This document shows positions 1-5,430 of a DNA stretch of 6,288 nucleotides, piece after piece. The stretch is from assembly GCA_006515795.1 (NCBI GenBank), contig VFMC01000102.1:10605-16892 (forward strand). Direction: 5' to 3'. The notes beneath the pieces are model-generated. The model worked only from the letters and a program-made list of their open reading frames with translations, searched no databases and was not told where the DNA came from. Positions within the stretch are counted from its first letter, which is position 1. Every line of letters starts with the position of its first letter. Origin of the DNA: Acidimicrobiaceae bacterium. GTDB taxonomy: Bacteria > Actinomycetota > Acidimicrobiia > Acidimicrobiales > Ilumatobacteraceae. A program made the translations under genes and the position numbers.

Positions 1-2
1 TC

Positions 3-74
3 CCCGACCTGCTGATCGCCGCGACCGCCGGACTCGCCGACCTGACCATGCTCCACCTCGGCAAGGACGACTGA
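3..74 (+). CDS. PIN-domain toxin (VapC-like), C-terminal fragment
   Basis: This is the last 23 codons of a gene that enters from the left edge. The peptide begins PDLLIAATAGLADLTMLHLG and ends KDD. The pattern (P)DLLIAATA, then a hydrophobic strand and LHxxKD, is the C-terminal signature of PIN-domain ribonucleases of the VapC type. The Asp in DLLIAA is one of the acidic residues of the metal-binding centre in that fold. The family normally continues after KD with a phenylalanine and about 15-20 more residues (often FDxIAxxTGQP). Here a TGA follows KDD immediately, so the tail looks short. The partner antitoxin (VapB) would lie to the left, outside the window. Family assignment rests on this short motif only. 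Confidence 0.6.
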   Translation, partial: PDLLIAATAGLADLTMLHLGKDD

Positions 75-141
75 ACCTGCTTCGATAACACCACCCCAGG
101 ACCCGTCGATCACCCGTATGACAGCGGCTGGGTAGGCATCT

Positions 142-453
142 TCAACAGTTGGCCAGGGCATCGAGGGCATCACAGATCTGTCGTCGTCCGCCCACGCCGA
201 GTTCGCCGAGACGGGTGGTGAGCACCGACTTGGGTACGGCAGCGAGGTTGTCGAACGTGGCGACGCTGGCGTGGTCGATCCCCTCATCGGGCCCGACGGG
301 AACGCAGGTCGGGATGCTGCGGATCGTGCTCGTCACCGGCGCCACGACGACGTTGTTGAGGAACGGGATGACCTCGTTGCGAGAGACGATGAGCACCGGA
401 CGACGCTTCTGGTTCGGAGTCTCCATCAACCAGATCTCGGCTTGGGCTACCAC
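142..453 (-). CDS. mazF: MazF/PemK-type endoribonuclease toxin
   Basis: A 103-residue protein of MazF/PemK size and pattern. This family consists of ribosome-independent endoribonucleases that cut mRNA at short sequence motifs when released from the antitoxin. Visible landmarks are the N-terminal strand AEIWLME (family RGDIWLVxL), KRRPVLIVS at residues 16-24 with the conserved RP (Arg18 aligns with the catalytic Arg), and VVVAPVTS at 35-42 with the conserved Thr41. A final helix begins near RRQICDALDAL. The loop between the first two strands is short, because only ETPNQK separates IWLM from RRP. The start is GTG at 453-451 and overlaps the antitoxin stop by 7 bases (GTGGTAG), so the two are probably translationally coupled. 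The gene is complete. It converges with the PIN fragment on its left, 67 bases away. Confidence 0.88.
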   Translation of the reverse strand: MVAQAEIWLMETPNQKRRPVLIVSRNEVIPFLNNVVVAPVTSTIRSIPTCVPVGPDEGIDHASVATFDNLAAVPKSVLTTRLGELGVGGRRQICDALDALANC

Positions 454-698
454 GGCTCCGCCTCCGTCATGGCAATGGCGCTCGCCATCGCGAGCTCATC
501 GTCGTCGGGTGTCTGTGGACGCTCCCGGTATGACAAGGCGATGGCGGCGCCGACGCGTGCACGGCGCACCGAATCGGCGAGGTGGTGGACGCCTCGCCGG
601 ATCACGGCCGAGCGGCTCTCTCCGATGCCTTCGTCCACGAGCTCATCGATGAGCGCCAGCTCGTCATCAGTGAACCGTGTTGGTACAGGCGTTGTCAT
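447..698 (-). CDS. mazE: Ribbon-helix-helix antitoxin (MazE-type) of the MazEF pair
   Basis: An 83-residue acidic-tailed protein directly upstream of the toxin and overlapping it by 7 bases. Residues about 5-40 fit a ribbon-helix-helix DNA-binding domain: a VPTRFTDDEL strand, a helix LALIDELVDEG, then GESRSAVIRRGVHHLAD. The C-terminal half (RERPQTPDDDELAMASA and onward) is Asp/Glu-rich and is the likely toxin-neutralising segment. It should bind its own promoter and repress the operon, alone or with the toxin. The open frame extends upstream to 824, but ATG 698 is preferred for three reasons: RHH antitoxins start just before the beta strand, the extra 42 residues show no domain, and a TATACT hexamer lies 7 bases upstream of this ATG, consistent with a leaderless transcript. 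There is no Shine-Dalgarno sequence. Confidence 0.85.
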   Translation of the reverse strand: MTTPVPTRFTDDELALIDELVDEGIGESRSAVIRRGVHHLADSVRRARVGAAIALSYRERPQTPDDDELAMASAIAMTEAEPW

Positions 699-705
699 TC
701 GAAGC

Positions 706-711
706 AGTATA
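706..711 (-). promoter_or_regulatory. -10 box (TATACT) of the mazEF operon, leaderless
   Basis: Read on the minus strand, TATACT is followed by GCTTCGA and then the antitoxin ATG at 698. Seven bases between the hexamer and the start codon place the transcription start at or within a base or two of the A of ATG. No recognisable -35 (TTGACA-like) hexamer is seen 16-18 bases upstream. On the opposite strand TACGTT (710-715) overlaps it and could serve the divergent gene at 749, which would make this a shared control point. Confidence 0.6.
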
Positions 712-712
712 C

Positions 713-724
713 GTTCTGTAGAAC
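713..724. promoter_or_regulatory. Palindromic operator candidate of the mazEF promoter
   Basis: GTTCT-GT-AGAAC is a perfect inverted repeat with 5-bp arms, sitting directly upstream of the TATACT -10 box. It lies beside a second 6-bp palindrome, GTATAC (707-712), which overlaps that -10 box. Ribbon-helix-helix antitoxins bind short dyads overlapping or abutting their own promoter, so this is the natural autoregulatory site. Occupancy would cover the -10/-35 spacer of mazEF and the putative start region of the divergent gene at 749. Confidence 0.5.
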
Positions 725-748
725 ACCAACCGCCGGCTGTGGATCTCG

Positions 749-1153
749 GTGTCGCCGAGCCATGAATCAAAGCAGCGGCGGGACGCGCGTTGGACTGCGC
801 GATACGAGAAGAGTCAGGCTGCATTCGACGCTCGTGGCCGCGACTCCGATGGAGCGGGGGGCTGGGTAGAGCGCCTTTCGGGACCTGACGGGGTGTCGTA
901 CCGGATCGAGGTGATTCCGGCTGGTGAACCAGTCGGTAGGGACTACTGGTTCTATGTCAGGTTCGTGTTGTCGTGGTTCGTGCGGGGTTGGTACCCGCGT
1001 GCGAGGAACGAAGATTGGGTTGTCGAAGTGAAGCCGGACCAACGGCGAGTGGCGCTGACCCGCCTGCGATTCAGGAACTACTTGGAAGCTCTGGAGTACG
1101 TGCGTCAGACCCGACTCGTGGTGAAGACCGGACGCGGCTCACTCGAGAGTTGA
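749..1153 (+). CDS. Hypothetical protein, Trp/Arg-rich, 134 residues
   Basis: I do not recognise this family. The protein is basic and soluble-looking. Residues 1-38 are charged and probably disordered, and a compact region starts at GGWVERLSGPDG. It contains a strongly aromatic stretch at residues 66-90 (DYWFYVRFVLSWFVRGWYP, then ARNEDWVVEV), followed by RRVALTRLRFRNYLEALEYVRQ, which looks like a strand plus a helix. The hydrophobic part of the aromatic stretch is too short and too interrupted by Arg to be a clear membrane segment. The start used is GTG at 749, since no ATG lies in this frame before the conserved-looking part. A candidate -10 (TACGTT, 710-715) lies upstream in the region shared with mazEF. 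The gene is divergent from mazEF and ends 53 bases before the S9 peptidase gene. It could belong with either neighbour. Confidence 0.6.
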   Translation: MSPSHESKQRRDARWTARYEKSQAAFDARGRDSDGAGGWVERLSGPDGVSYRIEVIPAGEPVGRDYWFYVRFVLSWFVRGWYPRARNEDWVVEVKPDQRRVALTRLRFRNYLEALEYVRQTRLVVKTGRGSLES

Positions 1154-1192
1154 CTCGGGTGGTTTGGTCACCGAGGCGCCGGTGGATGCGCC

Positions 1193-1198
1193 TACCGT
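1193..1198 (+). promoter_or_regulatory. -10 box (TACCGT) of the S9 peptidase gene, leaderless
   Basis: TACCGT fits TAnnnT and is followed by 8 bases (GGGGAGTC) and the GTG start at 1207, so the transcript would begin at or next to the start codon. The GGGGAG could be mistaken for a Shine-Dalgarno sequence but is only 2 bases from the GTG. A TTGACT at 1150-1155, overlapping the stop of the preceding gene, is too far upstream to be its -35. Confidence 0.45.
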
Positions 1199-1206
1199 GG
1201 GGAGTC

Positions 1207-3001
1207 GTGAGCACGAACGAGATGCCATATGGGCGGTGGCCATCGCCGGTGACGCCGGAGCTGCTCACCGAAGGCGCCGTCGGGCTCGTCGATGTCTGGG
1301 TCGGTGAATGGGAGGGGGTCTCGACCACGGTGTGGTTGGAGAGCCGGCCGCGAGAAGCGGGCCGGCTCCAGCTGGTCGTGCTCGGTGGCGACGGCGGCCA
1401 CCACGATCTGCTGCCCGAGGGCTTCAGCGCTCGATCGGGCGTGCACGAGTACGGCGGCGGTGCTGCCTGGGTGGAGGGCGACGTCGCCTGGTTCGTCAAC
1501 TGGGCTGATCAGCGGCTGTACCGGCTCACGGCCGGTGAAGCGCCGGTTCCGCTGACCCCCGAACCGTCCGAACGGCGCGCACTGCGGTACGCCGACATGC
1601 GCCTGTCGCCGGACCGGCGGTGGATCGTGTGCGTTCGCGAGTCACACGCAGGCGACGTCACCAACGAGATCGTTGCGCTTCGCTCCGACGAACCTTCGGA
1701 GCCGGTAGTGCTGTTCGCCGGCACCGACTTCGTGGCTCAGCCACGATTCGTCGGAGACGGCCGGTTGCGGTGGATCTCGTGGAACCATCCGAACATGCCA
1801 TGGAACGACACCAGCCTGCACGAGGGCCGATTCGATGGCGAGACCGGGGTCGTCGACGCAACGGTGCGTCTGGCGAGTGGACAGTCGTTCATGCAGCCCG
1901 TCGGCGACATGGTGATCAGCGACCGGTCGAACTGGTGGAACTTGTGGCGGTTCAGCGGCGACGATCGGCAGCCGGCCTTCCCGCAAGATGCCGAGATGAG
2001 CGGCCCCGCCTGGGCGTTCGGCGAGCGCGACTACGTGCTCGCCGCTGATGGTCGCATGGCATGGGCGGTCGGGGGAACGGTGATGGTCGACGGCGTGGGC
2101 ATCCCTACCGCCGCTGCGGGGTTCGACCACTGGACGATCGTCGGCTCGACCGTCACAGCCATCGCCCGGTTCAGCGACCGCGACGCGTCGATAGTGCGCT
2201 TCGACCTCGACGACCCATCCGAGCTGCGAACCGTGGTGCCCGGGCGGGTGCTGCCGCTGAGCGATGCCGACATCTCGAAAGCCGAGCCGATCTCGTTCCC
2301 CACCGTGACCGGCACCCCGGCCCACGCCTGGTACTACCCCCCGGCCAACGCCGCTGTGCACGGTCCGGCACAGCAGCGACCGCCGCTGGTGGTGATGATC
2401 CACGGAGGCCCAACCGCACATGCGGTCCCGTTCTTCTCGCTCGCCAAGCAGTTCTGGACCAGCCGCGGGTTCGCCGTGGTCGACGTGAACCATCGCGGCT
2501 CGACCGGCTTCGGCCGCGAGTTCCGCAACCTGCTGGATGGTCAGTGGGGAATCGTCGACGTCGAGGACTGCTGTGCCGCCGCCCGGTGGCTTGCCGAAAG
2601 TGGACGGGTGGACCCAGATCGAATGGTGATCCGTGGCGGGTCGGCCGGCGGGTTCACGGTGCTCGCCTCGCTCGCAGCTGCCGACGTGTTCGCCGCCGGG
2701 GCCAGCTCGTACGGCATCGCCGACCTGGCCGCCTTGACCGGCGACACCCACAAGTTCGAGGCGCACTACTGCGACCGGTTGATCGGGCCGTGGCCCGAGG
2801 CGCATCGTGTTCCAGGGCCTCGACGACATGGTGGTGGTGCCCAGCCAGAGCGAGATGATCGTCGCTGCACTGCGCGGCAAGGGTGTCGAGTGCGAGTACC
2901 ACGCGTACGAGGGCGAGGGCCACGGGTTCCGCAAGGCGGCAACGATCGTCGCCTCGCTCACCGCCGAGCTCGAGTTCTATCAGCGGGTGCTGCAGCTCTA
3001 G
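1207..3001 (+). pseudogene. S9 family serine peptidase, disrupted by an internal deletion and frameshift
   Basis: The gene encodes a prolyl-oligopeptidase-family (S9) peptidase with an N-terminal beta-propeller (about residues 30-330, with propeller-like YADMRLSPDRRWIVCV near 128) and a C-terminal alpha/beta hydrolase domain. Seen in frame 1 are HGGPT (oxyanion region, residues 399-403), NHRGSTGFGREF, and the nucleophile motif GGSAGG with Ser479 (codon 2641-2643). The frame stays sensible to GPWPEA (about 2802). From 2804 the family sequence resumes in frame 2 as IVFQGLDDMVV, GEGHGF and FYQRVLQL. This frame carries the catalytic Asp (2825-2827) and His (2921-2923) and stops at TAG 2999-3001. 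Intact relatives have about 20 residues (a YRERSPIHH-like stretch) between these blocks. So about 60 bases (3n+2) are missing and the triad is split between frames. The frame-1 product would end at 3027. GTG 1207 is chosen for its leaderless promoter. ATG 1222 (MPYGRWPSP) is the other plausible start. Confidence 0.85.
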
Positions 3002-3036
3002 CTCCCGGCGCTAGCTCCCGGCTCTAGCTCCCGGCT
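2998..3036. repeat. Three perfect 13-bp tandem repeats (CTAGCTCCCGGCK)
   Basis: The units are 2998-3010, 3011-3023 and 3024-3036. Each reads CTAGCTCCCGGC plus one base (G, T, T). The array begins inside the last codon of the S9 gene. Each unit carries a TAG (2999, 3012, 3025), and because 13 is not a multiple of 3 the TAGs fall in all three plus-strand frames. The first terminates the correct S9 frame and the third terminates the shifted frame. Confidence 0.92.
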
Positions 3037-3048
3037 GCGAACCGAGCA

Positions 3049-3066
3049 TGCCGCGCATCCGCGGCA
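3049..3066. terminator. Hairpin between convergent genes, possible bidirectional terminator
   Basis: TGCCGCG-CATC-CGCGGCA is a perfect 7-bp stem with a 4-base loop, placed between the S9 gene (ends 3001, plus) and the small exported protein gene (ends 3085, minus). No T-tract follows on either strand. It therefore matches the GC-rich, tail-less hairpins common in actinobacteria rather than a classical intrinsic terminator. Confidence 0.5.
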
Positions 3067-3084
3067 GTTGACTCGCAATCCGGC

Positions 3085-3498
3085 TCAGCGGATGCCAGTG
3101 TCGTAGGCGAAGTCGAGCCCGGCCACCGCTCGATCTACGGTGACGATCAGCGGCGGCGGCGTGCCCATCAGTCCGTCGACAGGCTGAGGCGTGAGCGTGT
3201 AGGTGCCACCGGGCATCCGTATCGTGAACCGCCCAGTGGGGTCGGTGACGACCTCCCCGACCAGATCGCCGTCGCCTCTGGTGACCACGATCACAGCAGC
3301 GGGGACTGGCTGATCAGCGCATTCGGGGTCAGGCGGAGTCTGCTCGACCGGACATGTTGGCCCGGCGAGCACCAGGCCGGTCACGGCGAACTCCTCGACC
3401 ACCTCGCTGCTGCGGATGGTGGCGCAGCTCGTGGACGCGACGATCGCCACCGCGACCATTGCGCGGGCGGGCCACGAGTGGGTCAAACGACGCTGCAT
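3085..3498 (-). CDS. Small exported protein (possible lipoprotein) with a carboxypeptidase-regulatory-like fold
   Basis: A 137-residue protein. The N-terminus is a signal sequence: basic MQRRLTHSWPARA, hydrophobic MVAVAIVASTS (14-24), then Cys25. The -3 position before Cys25 is Ser rather than Leu/Val/Ile, so lipidation is possible but not a strong lipobox match. The mature part has GLVLAGPTC, Cys60 about eleven residues after Cys49 (a likely disulfide), VPAAVIVVTRGDGDLVGEVVTDPTGRF and PGGTYTLTP. That TDxxGxF...PGxYxLxP pattern is typical of carboxypeptidase regulatory-like/prealbumin-like beta-sandwich domains on secreted proteins. The open frame extends to 3531, but ATG 3498 is chosen because it directly precedes the basic n-region and has TACGCT 7 bases upstream. 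It lies 67 bases downstream of the subtilase gene on the same strand. Its ligand or role is not evident. Confidence 0.7.
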   Translation of the reverse strand: MQRRLTHSWPARAMVAVAIVASTSCATIRSSEVVEEFAVTGLVLAGPTCPVEQTPPDPECADQPVPAAVIVVTRGDGDLVGEVVTDPTGRFTIRMPGGTYTLTPQPVDGLMGTPPPLIVTVDRAVAGLDFAYDTGIR

Positions 3499-3505
3499 CC
3501 GCCCA

Positions 3506-3511
3506 AGCGTA
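3506..3511 (-). promoter_or_regulatory. -10 box (TACGCT) of the small exported protein gene, leaderless
   Basis: On the minus strand TACGCT is followed by TGGGCGG and the ATG at 3498. This is the same 7-base spacing as in the mazE promoter and implies a leaderless mRNA. No good -35 hexamer is visible, since the corresponding positions fall inside the hairpin 3518-3543. Confidence 0.45.
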
Positions 3512-3517
3512 GAGGAG

Positions 3518-3543
3518 CCGTCGCCGCCCAACGTGGGCGACGG
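3518..3543 (-). terminator. GC-rich hairpin downstream of the subtilase gene
   Basis: CCGTCGCC (3518-3525) and GGCGACGG (3536-3543) are perfect 8-bp inverted arms around a 10-base loop. The hairpin lies 22 bases beyond the repeat-frame stop at 3566 and just upstream of the promoter of the next gene. A nested alternative pairs GCCC (3526-3529) with GGGC (3535-3538). No U-tract follows (CTCCTCTACG on the minus strand). It could end the subtilase transcript, or overlap the -35 region of the downstream promoter. Confidence 0.45.
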
Positions 3544-3568
3544 TCCACCACGGGTCGACGGTCGGTCA

Positions 3569-3627
3569 GGTTCCGGCGGGGTAGTAGCCGTTGATGTCGG
3601 TGACGAGGTGGGTTGTGGCGTTGGTGT
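3569..3627. repeat. 59-bp perfect direct repeat, copy 1
   Basis: This is identical over 59 bases to 3947-4005, with an offset of 378 bp, exactly 126 codons. On the minus strand it encodes the end of a repeat unit (NATTHLVTDINGYYPAG). Copy 1 is followed at once by the TGA at 3566-3568. Confidence 0.95.
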
Positions 3628-3946
3628 TGCAGATCTTGCCGCCGGGGCCGAGTTTGGCGATGACGGCGTTGGCGATGGTGGCGGTGGTGGTGTAGTTGAG
3701 GTTGGAGCTGTTGGGTATCGCGGTGCCGCACGGGTAGATGGTGACGAAGCCGGCTGCGGTGGGTTCGGTGACGGTGACGTTGAGGACGACGGCGGAGGCG
3801 TCGGCGGGGATGCCGGCGCGTCCGGTGATCTGCAGTTCGGTGACTGTGCCGCTGGTCCGCGCGCCGATGCCGGCGGCGATCGAGTCGATGGTGATCCCGC
3901 TCGCCCGGGTGTCCATCAACCGCGCCGGCGCCAGTGAGGTGAAGCT

Positions 3947-4005
3947 GGTTCCGGCGGGGTAGTAGCCGTTGATGTCGGTGACGAGGTGGGTTGTGGCGTT
4001 GGTGT
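3947..4005. repeat. 59-bp perfect direct repeat, copy 2
   Basis: This is the second copy of the repeat at 3569-3627. It encodes the last part of an otherwise missing upstream unit and continues in frame into SFTSLAPARLMDTR. Its upstream end (in gene direction, about 4005) is exactly where the coding frame of the subtilase catalytic domain is lost. Confidence 0.95.
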
Positions 4006-5149
4006 GAGGGCGTGAGCAGCGGGTCACGCTGGAGCAGCAGGGCCACGGCGCCGGCAACATGTGGCGCCGCCATCGACGTACCATCGATGGTGTTCGTCGC
4101 CACCGGCGAGGTGTGCCAGGTCGACAGCACCGACTCCCCCGGGGCGAAGATGTCGACGCAGGTTCCGTAGTTCGACCAGTCGGGCGAGAAGTCGGTGATG
4201 TCCGTCGCGGCGACGGTGATCGCCGCCGGCAATCGGGCCGGGGAGTCGAAGCAGGCGGGCACGCCGGCGTTACCGGCGGCGATCACGGCGGTGACACCGT
4301 CGTCGATCACTGCCTGGACCCACTGATCGACGAGCAGGTTGGGCGGGCCGCCGATGCTCATGTTGAGCACGGCTGGTTCGCCGGGGAGGTGGTTGGCGAC
4401 GATCCAGTCGAGGCCCAGGATCATGCCTGCTGCCGTTCCGTCGCCGGCGCAGTCGAGCACGCGCACCGGCACGATGAGCACGTTGTCGGCCACGCCGTAG
4501 GTGGCCGAACCGACGGTGCCGGCCACATGCGTTCCGTGACCCGCACAATCGTTGGAGCTGCCGAACCCGGACAGGTACGCACCGGGCAGGACCCGACCGC
4601 CGAACTGCTCGTGATCCCAGCGCACGCCCGAATCGAGCACGTAGACCTTGACACCGGTGCCGTTGTAGCTGGAATCGAATGCGCCGGAGGAGACCGGGCC
4701 GCGCTGGTCGATTCGGTCCAGCCCCCACGTAGGCGCGCTCTGCACGCTGCTGGCCCGAAAGGTCTCATCGGGAGGCTCGCTAAGTCCCACCGCCGCATCC
4801 GCCGCGATCGACTGAACCGATGGATCCGACCGCAGTGTCGCGAGCTCGCTCGCCGTGAGGCGAACGACCGCACCGGGGAACGCTGCTGCGAGCGTTGCGT
4901 CAACGGTGATGCCGCGCCGCTCGAGCGAACTGGCCTGCATCGTCGGGTTCGTCCCGGAGCGGAAGCGGACGACGTAGGAGCCGCGGTCGTCCGTGCCGGT
5001 GCCCGTCGTGGTCGGAATCGGTTCTCCGATGCCGGCCGCGTCAGCGTGACCTGTGGGCGACAGACCGTCGACTGGCGCAACAGCGAGCACCAGCAATGAA
5101 CCGACCGCGAGCGAGAGGACGACACTTCTTGACCTGTGGGACACCAGAG

Positions 5150-5156
5150 CCTCCTC
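5150..5156 (-). promoter_or_regulatory. Ribosome binding site of the subtilase gene
   Basis: GAGGAGG on the minus strand, 5 bases before GTG 5144. It decides the start over the in-frame GTG at 5165 and gives a normal signal peptide n-region. It contrasts with the leaderless starts of three other genes in the window. Confidence 0.75.
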
Positions 5157-5379
5157 GACGAGCACACGAACGGGTCGGCCATCATGGCCCGGCGACGGCG
5201 CCGGGAACGAAATCGGCGACTCCGCTTGGTGTGCAACGCGGACGAAACCGATGGTGATCGGGTCGTCAGCCTCAAGACTTCGGCAACTTGCCGACGCCGC
5301 GTCGGTGTTTGGAATCCTTGACTTTTGTTTCCCTCATCCCGCGCTCATGGTCGGACGCAAGAGAGCGACCCGGCGGTGT

Positions 5380-5407
5380 TCAAGTCGCCCGGTTCAGCGA
5401 CCGATAG
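5380..5407 (+). promoter_or_regulatory. Possible sigma-28 (FliA/WhiG-type) promoter of the pilin operon
   Basis: ACCGATAG (5400-5407) matches the sigma-28 -10 consensus GCCGATAA at 6 of 8 positions. TCAA (5380-5383), 16 bases upstream, matches the -35 core TAAA at 3 of 4, where the usual spacer is about 15. Transcription would start about 17 bases before ATG 5431, leaving room for the GGAG site. It is the only TA-containing promoter-like element in the 286-base gap. The assignment is tentative. Confidence 0.3.
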
Positions 5408-5421
5408 TTCTGCCGACAATT

Positions 5422-5425
5422 GGAG
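5422..5425 (+). promoter_or_regulatory. Ribosome binding site (GGAG) of the first pilin-like gene
   Basis: GGAG ends 5 bases before ATG 5431 (CGGGC spacer) and fixes the start. The open frame reaches back to 5053, but that upstream stretch overlaps the subtilase gene and has no start with a comparable site. Confidence 0.65.
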
Positions 5426-5430
5426 CGGGC

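Larger units (their letters stand above)
3566..5144 (-). pseudogene. Secreted subtilisin-like serine protease (S8) joined out of frame to a C-terminal surface repeat
   Basis: The start GTG 5144 has an ideal Shine-Dalgarno sequence, GAGGAGG (5150-5156), 5 bases away. Residues 1-37 form a signal peptide (HRSRS, a hydrophobic core, then ADA). Residues about 56-119 resemble an I9-type inhibitor propeptide. The S8 catalytic domain spans about 138-380, with the complete triad visible: Asp171 in VLDSGV, His203 in GHGTHVAG and Ser357 in GTSMAAPHVAG, plus NMSIGG and IAAGNAG. At LTPS (residue 380, about 4005) the frame loses sense and becomes Arg/His/Pro-rich, running to 3483. In another frame, from about 4006 down to a TGA at 3566, lies a secreted-protein repeat: TNATTHLVTDINGYYPAGT, ARLMDTR, ITGRAGIPADASAVVLNVT, GFVTIYPCG, NLNY, ending DINGYYPAGT. 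The end of the S8 domain and the start of the repeat array are missing. The junction requires a loss of 3n+2 bases, so this is a real decayed gene or a misassembly. Confidence 0.85.
5145..5430. other. Divergent intergenic region rich in inverted repeats
   Basis: This is 286 bases between the subtilase (minus) and pilin (plus) starts with no credible gene. Perfect dyads are GGCCAT-C-ATGGCC (5177-5189), CCCGGCG-ACGG-CGCCGGG (5188-5205), CGGCAA-C-TTGCCG (5281-5293), CCGACG-CCG-CGTCGG (5291-5305), and GGTCG...CGACC (5349-5353/5366-5370). Within each of the first two pairs the dyads share 2-3 bases, so the two hairpins of a pair cannot form together. The region contains almost no TA dinucleotide, so ordinary TAnnnT -10 boxes are essentially absent. 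The subtilase mRNA must have a leader, given its strong Shine-Dalgarno at 5150-5156. Confidence 0.7.

Noticed and set aside
699..824. Upstream extension of the antitoxin to a start at 824
   Set aside because: The 42 extra residues have no domain features, overlap the start of the divergent gene and would bury the operator/promoter inside coding sequence.
1150..1155. TTGACT as -35 of the S9 gene
   Set aside because: It is 37 bases upstream of the TACCGT -10, far beyond the usual 16-18 base spacer, and no better -10 lies at the right distance.
1642..2961. Long 439-codon open frame on the minus strand opposite the S9 gene
   Set aside because: It is a high-GC antisense shadow. It has no domain motif, a composition rich in Arg/His/Gly/Val, and the plus strand carries the recognisable S9 peptidase.
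3483..4004. Arg/His/Pro-rich C-terminal tail of the subtilase frame (to 3483)
   Set aside because: It is the out-of-frame reading of the surface-repeat region, whose real frame shows clear domain motifs. It also runs into the next gene's start.
4059..5099. 346-codon plus-strand open frame opposite the subtilase catalytic domain
   Set aside because: It is an antisense shadow of the well-supported S8 domain, with Arg/Gly/His-rich low-complexity composition and no start signal.
5225..5310. Possible c-di-GMP-I (GEMM) riboswitch upstream of the pilin genes (GAAACC, hairpin, GGGTCGTCAGCC, hairpin, TTGCCGACG)
   Set aside because: The order of elements is suggestive, but the GGGACGCAAAGC-type core and GNRA loop are absent and the closing helix does not pair. 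A second spot, GGACGCAA at 5353-5360, lacks the partner GGCAAACC strand.
5053..5430. N-terminal extension of the first pilin-like gene to 5053
   Set aside because: The extension overlaps the subtilase coding region, while ATG 5431 has a GGAG site and gives a normal basic leader.
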